The position numbers were made by a program, and so were the translations under genes. Source: Obelidium mucronatum (taxonomy: Eukaryota; Chytridiomycota; Chytridiomycetes; Chytridiales; Chytriomycetaceae). Taken from it: a stretch of DNA of 64,000 nt. Shown here piece after piece: positions 1-10,271 of the stretch. Under the pieces are notes generated by a model, which did not search any database, was not told where the DNA came from, and saw only the letters and a program-made list of their open reading frames with translations. Where the stretch lies: positions 606,443 to 670,442 of the forward strand of contig JAIVFH010000006.1 of the NCBI GenBank assembly GCA_025765595.1. The letters are read 5' to 3'. Position 1 is the first letter of the stretch; each line of letters opens with the position of its first letter.

Positions 1-3000
1 AGCCTGTGTCAAAACCGATATCAAAATCAGTGTCAAAGCCCGCTTCAGCAGCTTTGGCGTCTGCATATGCTCTAGATACAAAAACAACGTCAAGGCCCAT
101 TTCGAGACCCATGTCAAAGCCAGTTTCAAGACCGATCTCCAATCCAACATCAAACGTTGGATCAAAACCAGTTTCTAGAGTGGCATCAAAACCAATCTCA
201 AGATCGGGCAGTCAAGCCGTGCTTGTTGAGGCCAAATCGAAGGTTGGAAGCCAAGCCGCTCTACAGAGATCGGATTCCAAAAATGTTACTGCGAGTACCG
301 AACAACAATATTCAAAACCTGCGTCGAAATACTCTAGCCAAGCAAAGTTGCAAGGCAATGCTTCAAAGGTTGGATCTGTGGTATTAAGTAATACCCAGTT
401 ACCTCAAGCCAATAGAGATGCATCCAAACAAGTTTCGAGCTCCAATATTCAAAGCAATGCTCAAGATACAAATGCAACACCCAAGAACAGCTCAAAAGTG
501 ACAAGTACTGCTCACTTGCCTCAAGGTTATGATGCTGCCAACTCAAACCAGCATGTATTAGACCAAGACACTGATGACAAATCTAAAAATATTTCAAAAG
601 AGGCGAGTTTCGCAGAACAGCAGCACCAAGATGATACTGGTGCTGAATCACATTCTCTCAAAGCGAGTCAGCAAATACATCATACAGCTTCTAAAACAGC
701 TTCCAAAGTTTCAAGCACATCACAACTCCCGAATGATGGAGTTGTAAAGACTGGATCGACTCCAAAACAAGGGAGCCTGTCTGCATTGAATGGGGAAGAG
801 AATGGTGATGAAGTGGGTACAAAGGCAACTACATCGGACGCTGTTGAGGAGCATGCTTCATCCAAGGTACCCTCGCAGTTACAAAGCTCTATAAATATTG
901 CTCGTTCAGAATCCAAGCCAGCTTCAAAAGTATCCAGTCAGTTGGTACTAAACCAACCAAATTCCAAGCCAATGTCAAAAGCGCCAAGTCATGCTGCACT
1001 CTCCAAAAGTCAGACGGGATCAAACCATGCATCAAAAGCAGGAAGTCAATCCATTTTGAAGGAAGTCAAGAGCTCGAAACCGATTTCCAGAGCGGATAGT
1101 CTAAGAGAACACACTCTTGAAGACGTCCACAAAGCTACTTCAAATCCAGCATCAAAAACTGGCAGCCAGTTGGCACTGGGCTCCGTGGGTTCCAATGCCG
1201 ATGTGGGATCGTCAAGGCCAGTCACATCCAAACCTGTTTCAAAAGAAGGAAGCCGCTCTGAGTTGAATGAAAAGTCTGAATCGGTCTCGAAATTGGTGAA
1301 CGATCATCAAGCTCCACGTTCAAATACAACCAGCAACATACCTCTTGAAAACGGAGAAAATATCGATGAAAATGCCCTTTCCACCGGATCCAAAACGGCA
1401 AGCGGCAATGAACTTTCTCAACATGCTTCGTCCAACCAGGACCCCATAGATCGAACTGGCAAACATAACTCCGAACCTTCGTCAAAGATGGGCAGTACGC
1501 ACATAATAAACAGTCACAACGGAACAAAGGCTGCATCCAGATCAGGAAGCCAAATTCTGCAAAAAGAAGAGCCAAAAGCTGCCAGCAGATCTATGCTGAA
1601 GGAAGATACAGAATCTAACATCGCCTCAACTGATGTTGAGTTGGAAAAACCCTTGAACGGGGCATTAGAGCAAAATTCGGAAGCCAATGACAAATATAAT
1701 TCAACAGCAAGTAACAAAAATCTCGCGAGTAAAAATTTAAGTCAATCTAATTTGGTCAAGGGTTCCCAATCCCATGTTTTGGCTCAGGCAGACTCAGCAA
1801 TTGCGCACTCACAGAGCAAAATCAACTCTTATTTGCCAAACAGTGAGGGAGGAATTCAACAGGTCAATGATACTGCCACTGCATCAATTTCGAAAGCAGG
1901 TAGCCGGCAAATTGTCAGCCAAAGCCAATCAAGCAAGCCAGCATCAAAGCCCGAATCCAAACGCACAAGTCAAGTCACTTCTAGAGTCACGAACGAAGTG
2001 CAATCCAACTTGTCAAAACCACCAAGTGTTTCAAATATTCACCAACAAAGAGCAGAGTCCAAAACGATGTCAAAATCGGGTAGCAATTCTGCACTAGAAG
2101 ATGGGTCAACGAAACTGTCTCATACCACCAGTAAAGGTGCGCTTGCCGATGACTCTTATGAAATAGCCGGTCACAATAGTTCTGGTTCTGAGCAAGTTGT
2201 CCATTCGGAATCTAAGACATTGCATTCCAGTATTTCTCAGTTGGAAGAAAAGCAAGGAACACACTCGAAAACATCAACCAAACAAGGTTCAAAGACAGTT
2301 TCTAAACCGACATCAAAGCCAGTCTCAAAGCCAGCTTCCAAAACCGTCTCAAAACCCGTCTCAAAACCGTCTTCGCGGCCAGGATCCAAACCGGTTTCAA
2401 AAATTTCTAGCCAAAACGGATCAGCCGAGCATTTGGATAAAGAGCACCATGAGAAGTATGAGCCGCACGAACATAGTAGATTAGTTCAAGAAATATCTGC
2501 AGATAACGAAAGCGAAGAATTAACCAGCAATGCAGAAGCTGTCAACGAAACGGTTTCAAGCACTCTGTCCAAAGGGCCGTCAAACGCAGCTTCAATTTCA
2601 AGCTCAAAACCAGTATCACAACCAGCATCAAAGGCAGCATCACGGCCAATATCAAAGCCAGTGACTGCAACTCACTCTAAAAGCCAGCTGAATAACCAAA
2701 ATGAATACTCAGGAGAATCAGATGCGGCCTATGCCGAAGAATTTGAGCAACACAATGAAGCCGAAGAAATTAAGCCTGCTTCTCAGCACAATGTTGCAGA
2801 AGCTTTCACTGACGATCACGCACTAAATTATGAAGAGGAATTTGAATCCAGCAATCCAAATGAGCAAATGCAATCCACATCGAAACCTGCCTCCAATCCA
2901 GTTTCCAAACCAGCTTCTAAACCAAATTCCAGACCAATTAGTCACAGAGCGTCTAGCCTTCTTCTTAGTGGTGGAACAAATTCAAATAGCAAGACAGGAC

Positions 3001-5905
3001 TCACTGGAGACTATGAAGAAGTTGTAACGAGTGAGCCCGTTGAGCGGTCCTCGATGAATAATTTACGAAGAGATTCCAAAAACGGCCCCGAATATAAATC
3101 CGAAGAGTTTTATGACACCGTTGAAGAACAACAAGTTGAGACTCATCGTACCCCATTGAAAACTAGTCAAACGGCATCCAGAATCTCATCCATGGCGTCT
3201 TCTAAAGCAGCAAGCAAGAATGGATCGAAAGCCGATGTATCTCAGAATAGTGCGCCAGATGCCAGTTATTATGAAGACGTTGCGTCTGGATCTGTATCCA
3301 AGCCGTCATCTAAACCTGCATCAAAGCCCTCATCTCGACCAGGGTCGAATTTGGCATCCAAACGAGCCAGTAAATATGGTTCCAAAAGTATGTTATCTCA
3401 TGAAGTTACTTCATCCATCGAAGGGACGAATGAATATCAGGACGAGCCTCTCTCTAATGCCGCCCAAACACACACAGCTGAAGCAGCATACGATCTTGAC
3501 GAGTTTGATGCAGACCAACAAGAATCGGAAACTGTCGGACAGCATCCGCCAGTCGAAGATCAAGTCCCCGGACCTCCAAGCAAGCGTTCATCATCCACAA
3601 AGGTTGTAGAGTCTGGTTCTCGAACAATGAGTCGACAAGTGAGCGCAAACTTGGCAACTAATTCGAAGAGAGCGTCGAATGCAAGTCAACGAAACTCCAA
3701 AACAGTTGCATCAGAGCTGGAAAGCACGCCTGCAGAGAACGATTACACTTTTGATGAATTCGATGAAGCTCATCAAAAGGCTCCAAGTAAACAAGCTTCT
3801 GTTGCCAAGCTTGCTGATGCTAATCCAGGAAAGGAATCAAAAACCTCAAGTCGACCAGCCTCGGCAAGACCCGCATCCGCAAAACCTGGCAGCCAGCACG
3901 GCTCTAAAGCATTTGTATCAGAGCAAGAAAGCACGCCTGCAGAAAACGAATACTCGTTTGATGAATTCGATGAAGTTCTTCAAAAGGCTCCGAGCAAGCA
4001 AATGTCTATTGCTAAGCTAGTTGATTCCAATCCAAAAAAAGAATCAAAATCCTCAAGTCGGCCGGCTTCCGCAAGACCTGTGTCGGCGAAACCTGGATCT
4101 CACAGTATTTCAAAAAGTACAAGCCAGCACCACTCCAAGTCCAACATTGCTGAACAGGGTGGAAATGAATACAATTTTGATGATTTTGATATTGGAGGAA
4201 TATCTTCAAATGAAGTTTTGGATCCAGGAGCTCCTGGAAGCATTAAAAACCTCGAAGAAACTGCCGTGGCGAATTCAATCGTTCCAGCTGAAGTCGCCAC
4301 CAATGACGATGATGAATATGACTTTTCTTACAATGATTCGAGTATTCCATCCCATATTGTATCAAGCGCCCTGATTGATGGTTTGTTCTTTTACATCCAT
4401 TTTCAAGTTTTTAAAAACACTTGTCCAAGCAGATACCTACAAGTCCAGCACTAGATCGCTAAGATCTTTAAAAAACAGTTCTGGAAATTTGCCGGGCTCC
4501 AGGGAGTGCATGAGTGTGAAGGATTCAAGTAAATCACACTCCAAGTCAAAGCTGTCAAACAGTATCACTGACAGTACCAAGCTGGATGAAGATAGAGTCT
4601 TTAAACGGCCTCAAAGTGCTAAAGCCAAGGTCGGCTGTTTTGATTTGATTGATTGGAGATCTATTTCAATTGACGAGTTTTTATTTGATTACAGGTTGAA
4701 TCTGTTGTTGAACCAAAAGAGTATCAACCACCCGTAACCATTCAGCAGCGGTCGCCAGAAATAAACTATGTCGGACTTGTTGCTAACCTCAGACGGGAAA
4801 TATCTGCTTTGCGAAAAGAAATGGGCATTCGAGATGATGCAATTGTTGGGCTGAAGGAGCGTGAACATGACCTCAGAGCGTACGTTGACGCGTCAAAAAC
4901 GAAGGGAAAAGATTCTATTGACAAAAACACTCGTATTCTGTTGGACCGACAGAAGAAGGTAAACTTTGATGGTCAATGAATCAAAAATTGATGCTGTTTA
5001 TGAAACTTTAAGGCGTATCAAATTCTTGTCGCGAAATTGAGACGAGAAATTCGGCGCTTGAACTTCCAAAAGAACTCGCTCTCTGATCCGTTGATTGAAT
5101 CTAAATACTTCCCATACTTGCCACGCACTCCATATGGCTCGTCATCACGCACTCCCCCCTATGGAATCATTGGAAACTTACCGCAGCGGTCTTCGGATTA
5201 TTTCCCTCTCAATCCACCACCTCCAACTGGAAACCATATTGAGAGTGGAAATCGGTGGTGGTGGGGATCTGGGCCAGACTTGTCCTCCCACAGTAAGTAG
5301 TGCCTGCAAGATATCGTTCACTTTGTTAAAATAATATTTTTAGTTCCTCCAAGAAAAACTTCCAAAAGGCCTGTTACCGGTGCTCGAACTGATGGTTCAG
5401 CAGTTGCAAGCAACGACTTGCAAGTTGTGCCAAACGCTGAGGCAAATTCAACCGTCAAAATGCCACTCATTGCAAATAGACTGCAGCAGCTGATCGACGA
5501 TTACACACAAGGAGAGGCGCGCGTCGGGGATAGGGGATGCGTCGTCATCAATAACGAGCGTGTACTTGGTTTGTGACCAGTTAAAATTTTACTGCCAATT
5601 ACTGAAACCTGTTTTTTCTTTACTCAGGAATGGTTAAATACGTTGGAATTTTCGATCCGTATCCTGAATCTGGGCTATGGTGCGGCATCAAGCTTGATCG
5701 ACCATGTGAGTTTGGTTTGGTTGTGAGGCTGAAAGCTTTTTCTAACAAGCATATTCCAATAGTGGGTAAGCATGATGGTGTTGTTCGAGGAAAAAGATAC
5801 TTCACTTGTGAGGAGAACCATGGTTTATTTGTTAAACTGGAGAAGATTATTCCGATGGGACCCGCAGGTGGCAAAAGGCTATCCACAACACGGGCAGCAA
5901 CGTAG
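1..5905 (+). CDS. Giant SKPxS-repeat protein with C-terminal CAP-Gly domain (5' end outside window)
   Basis: Proposed exons are <1-4380 (frame from base 3), 4433-4629, 4695-4958, 5013-5292, 5344-5568, 5628-5705 and 5763-5905; all junctions are GT..AG and frames join. At least 1,854 residues are inside the window and the repeats run off the left edge, so the start lies upstream. The first ~1,450 residues are disordered and built from Ser-Lys-Pro-x-Ser units such as SKPVSKPASKP, with acidic-aromatic patches (YxFDEFDE). Exons 3-4 hold short charged helices (NLRREISALRKE, KLRREIRRLNF). The last ~75 residues are a CAP-Gly domain; splicing at 5705/5763 restores the family core LDRPLGKHDG followed by GKRYF and HGLFV. 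CAP-Gly domains bind EB-type or tubulin C-terminal tails, and the basic Ser/Lys tract could bind the microtubule lattice (inference). The many serines suit kinase control. No named orthologue is recognised; gene confidence is high, function moderate. Confidence 0.5.
3718..4130 (+). repeat. Two tandem 207-base (69-residue) coding modules
   Basis: Inside the first exon of the CAP-Gly gene the sequence AGCACGCCTGCAGA recurs with a spacing of 207 bases (3723 and 3930). Each unit encodes an ESTPAEN lead, an aromatic-acidic box YxFDEFDE, a KAPSKQ link and a PASARP basic stretch. A third, decayed acidic box (NEYNFDDFD) follows near 4166. This is a recent in-frame duplication within the repeat protein. 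Confidence 0.5.
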
Positions 5906-6058
5906 CTTTTCCCTGTGATTTTATTTAACATATTTTGTTTTCTTCGCTTATACCCAAACATGAAAACTGTTGTTTATTTTATTGCTGTTCTCTCCAAAAA
6001 AAAAAAAAGATGCGAATTCTATAGAAGTACGAAAATGAACAAAAGACAACTAAAATAA

Positions 6059-7218
6059 TTAATTAGGACTCCATCCAACAGGTGCTGCTCCCGGAGCGGC
6101 AATAAGCTTCTTGTTGGCTACTGGGGATGGCTCAAGTGATGACATGACCCGAGGTTTTGATTCAACTGCGTTTGTCTGATTCACAAATCTTACTTTTGGC
6201 TTTTCTTCGCGTGCTGGGGCGATGGGGGGAGCAACTGGTGATGAAGATTCCAGTTTTTTCAAGTTTAAGTCTGCTACTCCTTTGATGGCATGGTCAAGCT
6301 CTTGTTGAGCAGCTACTTCTCTTCGACTCTTTTTCTCCCCTGATTTGGTACTTCCCGTTCTGGTCGTAATTCCTTCCCCAAACTCATTTCTCCAAGAGCT
6401 GATTTTAGGACCTTGACTCAGAAACTTTGTCATTTTGAATAAGGTTTTTGGGTCCTTGTCAACCAAAAGCAATTTCTTGGGCTTGTTTTCCATAATATCA
6501 CTCCTTCTCTGTGATGGTGTAGCCAGCGTCTTTTTCTTCAGACGTTTCTTTTCGTGTTGCGTACTCATTGCGTTACGTTTCACTTCTTGTGCAATCCATT
6601 CACGTTGATATTTATCAGTCATGAGATATGCCACTGGAGTGGAAGGGCTGTTGATACACACGTTTAGACGCCAACTATTAATCGCTTAATATTATATGGT
6701 TTACCGTGTTGGCATCCCATATACAAAGTTAGGATCATTATCATGTGGCAGGGTGCCCAGTAATTTCATTTTTCTTGCCTCGGCACTGGTCAAGGCTTCA
6801 CCATTTGCCCCAGCTGCACCAACACCGTCACTCCCGAAAAGATTATGATCTCCAATCTTCATACGAACAGGGTGCTCTTTACGATAGTCTCGAATAGCGC
6901 GAGGACTTAAAATCCCTTGTTTCGCAGTGTTGCGATTCATTGTAATGTAATCAAGGGCGGGTACTGCATGTTTTGATGTAGCCTTTACGTTCCAGTGTTG
7001 AAGAACTGAATAATAGAGAAGAAACGCCGTTAGCCGTGTGTTAGCTCGATTTGGATGGTAACAACTATCTAACCTTGTGCTGCACACTCTTCTGGGTTTC
7101 TGTCCACTTTTTTCCCATAAATATGATCATCGCCGGGTAGATCAAATACAGTTGGTCTAGTTTTTCCAACGCTATCTTTAACCAGCAACGGATTTGACGT
7201 GAACGAAGAAGCACCCAT
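6059..7218 (-). CDS. CFAP77: CFAP77-like axonemal microtubule inner protein
   Basis: Exons on the minus strand are 7218-7074, 7005-6705 and 6647-6059, giving 344 residues. The chosen ATG (7218) directly precedes SSFTSNPLLVKDSVGKTR, which resembles the N-terminal NPLLIK..LGK motif I associate with CFAP77. An FDLPGDDHIYGK segment follows, then a VLQHWNV segment created by the first splice, an ALDYITMNR segment, a YGMPTRPSTPVAYL junction across intron 2 and a KYQREWI helix. The last ~130 residues are Lys/Pro-rich and probably disordered. CFAP77 is known from cryo-EM of doublet microtubules as a luminal (inner) protein, so this gene points to a motile flagellum. It is head-to-head with the twin-domain gene, with 264 bases between start codons. 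Family recall is from memory; an HMM search would settle it. Confidence 0.5.
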
Positions 7219-7482
7219 TTTGCGGAGAGTTGAAGAAACGGGTCTTTCAAGGAAGATGGGCAGTTGGTTGAGTTCAAAGGAGAAGGGATTTTCACTGACA
7301 ATTTTATTCTTCCATTTCACTCGCTTGGCAAAAAAAGAATACAAAAAAGCACCACCAACTGAAAAGCGCAGCACAATAGTACTGCGCCGCATTCTCCATC
7401 GACCATTCACCTGTCAGCCAATTCTTCACTCTTCCCAGCTTTCAGACTTGCTCTTTCTTGCACGCAACGCACCTTGCGCAGC
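7219..7482. promoter_or_regulatory. Short shared 5' region between divergent genes
   Basis: Only 264 bases separate the start codons of the CFAP77-like gene (-) and the twin-domain gene (+), so both 5' UTRs and promoters lie here. A small inverted repeat, GCGCAG...CTGCGC, sits at 7366-7387. No convincing TATA box is visible. A bidirectional promoter is inferred from spacing only. Confidence 0.5.
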
Positions 7483-9053
7483 ATGGCGGACATCGAACTC
7501 GGATTCGGACTCGGACTCGGACTCAGCGAGGTCGGCAGCGGCAGCGGCAGCGAGTAAGTCGTTGTTTTTCGAGTCGGCGCGGGAAACCACGCTGACGGTT
7601 TTCCTGCGCAAACAGCGGCGCCGACGACTCGCGGCGCGCCGCGAAACGCGCAAAGAGCGGCGCCAGCCGCAAGGCGCCGAAGCCGAAAGCAAAAAAGCAG
7701 CCGAAGAAAGCCGCAAAGAAAACAACGAAGCCGCGCGCGAAAGACGCCTCCGCCGCCACGTCCGTGCCCGCAACGATTCCCACTTTGACGGTGCGCGAAG
7801 ACGGCATCGAGTGGATTGAATTCACGTACGAAGTAAAGGGCCAGGCGACTCAGTTTGAAATTAGAACTGATATTGAAGGTGTTGACGTTGACCTGCACAT
7901 GGACAAGGACTGGAAGATTGCAAACTGCATTTATGCTGGCGCAAATGTACCACAAGAATCATGTGAGTTGCTTCTTTTCTGTCATCGTTTTTCTCATGAG
8001 TACCAACAGATAAAGGGAATCGGTACGAGTACGAGAGCTCCGCCAACATTACTGGATGGAAACTTTGCCACATTAATCCATTTCTTTGTGGTCAAAAGGG
8101 TCTCATTCAGCGAGCAGTCGATAGTTTTCGCAACAGGTAGCCGAAAATTTTTGTATTTATGTGTTCTGACTACACTACTTGCAAGGTTCCCGGATCTTCG
8201 TTCGAGACGTGTGGTCAGACAAGAAAAGTATTTGAATGGAACTTTGCGCCAACGAGCTATACCCAAAACGGGAGTCGCTACTCCAAGTCTCAAAGATTCT
8301 GCAGAGTTGAACAAGCAGAGCATCACTCCATACCATGCAGATCAAGAAAATGGTGCATTTCTTCAATTGTGTACTCCTCAGTTTTTCAGTCCTTCTATGG
8401 GGGAGTATCATCAAGACACACCAAAGCCACTACAAACCCCCTTACTATCCATCTCAGCTGCTATTCAAACACCAAACTCTGCTTTGCCTAATGGAAACAT
8501 GTCCAGCCAGATTGCACAGCATTTGGCAACAAAAAGCAGACAACCAAAATCCCTATCTTTGGAAACAATTGTGGCTGTTAAGCCCCATAAACTGCGTGCT
8601 CAAGTAGATATTGAGCGCGTCGATATCATATTGTCAAACACACCGCTTTCCGCCTTTGGAATTGATACTTCAACACTCGTTTGTGGCGGTGGTGGTGGGG
8701 CAGATGACGCGAAAGACAACATCAAGCGCTTTGCAAGCTCACATGCGTTTCGATACGGAAATTGTGTTTTTCCTCGTGCTTTGAATGGTTTGAGTAATTT
8801 TTGGGAGGAAATTAAAGAGTGCGGACTTTCCGAATTGTACACCTACTACCTACCAAATGGTACGGTGGAGTATGATTGGGAGGGCTTAAAGTTGAGATAC
8901 GAGCATGAAGTATTCATGAATGAAATTGCTTGGAGAATTGCTGTGTTGAATCGGAAGGGTCTGACTTGTGAAGAGTATGGTGGAAATGGTTGTAAGGAGT
9001 TTTTACAAAGAGCTTTGGATGTGTACCGCTTACGTTTCTTCAAAGAAGAATAA
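7483..9053 (+). CDS. Protein with two copies of a fungal domain of unknown function
   Basis: Exons are 7483-7553, 7616-7962, 8010-8136 and 8186-9053, giving 470 residues. The N-terminus is Gly/Ser repeats, then a very basic Lys/Arg/Ala tract (residues ~25-75) like a histone-H1 tail or nuclear signal. Residues ~85-190 read DGIEWIEFTY, then RTDIE, then NCIYAGAN, then YKGNRYEYE, then GWKLCHIN, then GLIQRAVDSFRNRFP; this is the pattern of a conserved fungal domain that I believe is catalogued as DUF8032 (number from memory). A Ser/Pro/Thr linker follows, and the C-terminal ~90 residues repeat the signature in divergent form: YGNCVFPRALN, LRYEHEVFMNEIAWRIAVLNR and FLQRALDVYRLRFF. Nuclear function is likely from the basic tail; DNA binding is a guess. 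The first exon and start of the second are much richer in GC than the rest. Confidence 0.5.
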
Positions 9054-9202
9054 CGTGTGGTAGTTTAATTAAGGGTGTGAGTGATATATCTGTTTTTTTA
9101 TATTAACCTGCATTGTTTTCATTCGAAGTCAAGTATTATTATCATCGTGAATAAATATATTTATCAACCAAAAGTATGCTGCATGCATTGATTTATTCAA
9201 TT

Positions 9203-10221
9203 TTAAACTTCAAAAGTAATTTTATAGCTTCCATCCCAATCCTGAAGTGGGGGAGGGTGCTCTACATACAAAAGGCACCTTTGCATCATTGCCTTGCTTG
9301 GGCCATCGTCTTGAATGACATTAAGAGCACTTTCAAAAAACTCTGATGCGGTTTTATACTGCCTTCGTCGATATAGAGTCAATCCCTTTGCATATAACTC
9401 AAGAACTTCCAAGATTTGATCAGATCTTCCATCTACTTTCCTTCCATACAATGCAAAAACTTTGATGGGATCTGTGCAAACTACAGTCTTGACCTTAAAT
9501 CTGATTGTATCAAGTTCGCGCCAATGAAAATCGCCGTTCACTTGCTTTTGGGATTGTTCAGTGACTACAATGTCTGTGTTGTAAATTTGTGTCAGGCACT
9601 CCATGTACTTGGCAATTGAAACAGTCTCGCCAATTCGGACGATTTCTGCTCGTTCGGGACATCCGATATAGGCATTGAAAATCTGATTTGATAAGCCAAA
9701 AAAAAAAAGGATCATGTGTTAGAAGTATTGATTGTTTTTTTTTTTTTTTTTCACATACTGGTCCAGTATTGATACCAATGCTTATCGGTACCGCTTCCTT
9801 TTCACACTCCACTAGTCGCGAATTCAGCTTTTGGAGACCCTCCTTCAACTTCAAAGCACAGTCACATGCTTTATAGGTATCCATTGGGGTTTGTGACAAG
9901 GCTCCAAATATAGCTACAGTCAGGCCATGAACGTACTTATCAACGACACCTTTTTTTTGGGGGGGGGTTGTTGATTGTTGAGGGTTTCGGAGCAGAACAA
10001 AATTTGAAATCAACACTCTTACCTTCGCCAGCTGTTATGCAATTTAGGGTGTCTTCAAAATGCTGATTCATCCAAGGCACCAGCTTCTCTGGTTCCAATG
10101 TTTCAGAAAGTGGTACATACTGCCGAATGTTTGAGAATAACACTGCCACATTGATTCGCGATCCGCCCAACTCGCTTCCGTTTTCTGCCAGAACTCGATT
10201 GGCAAGTTCTGGGGTAATATA

Positions 10222-10271
<50 letters not shown>

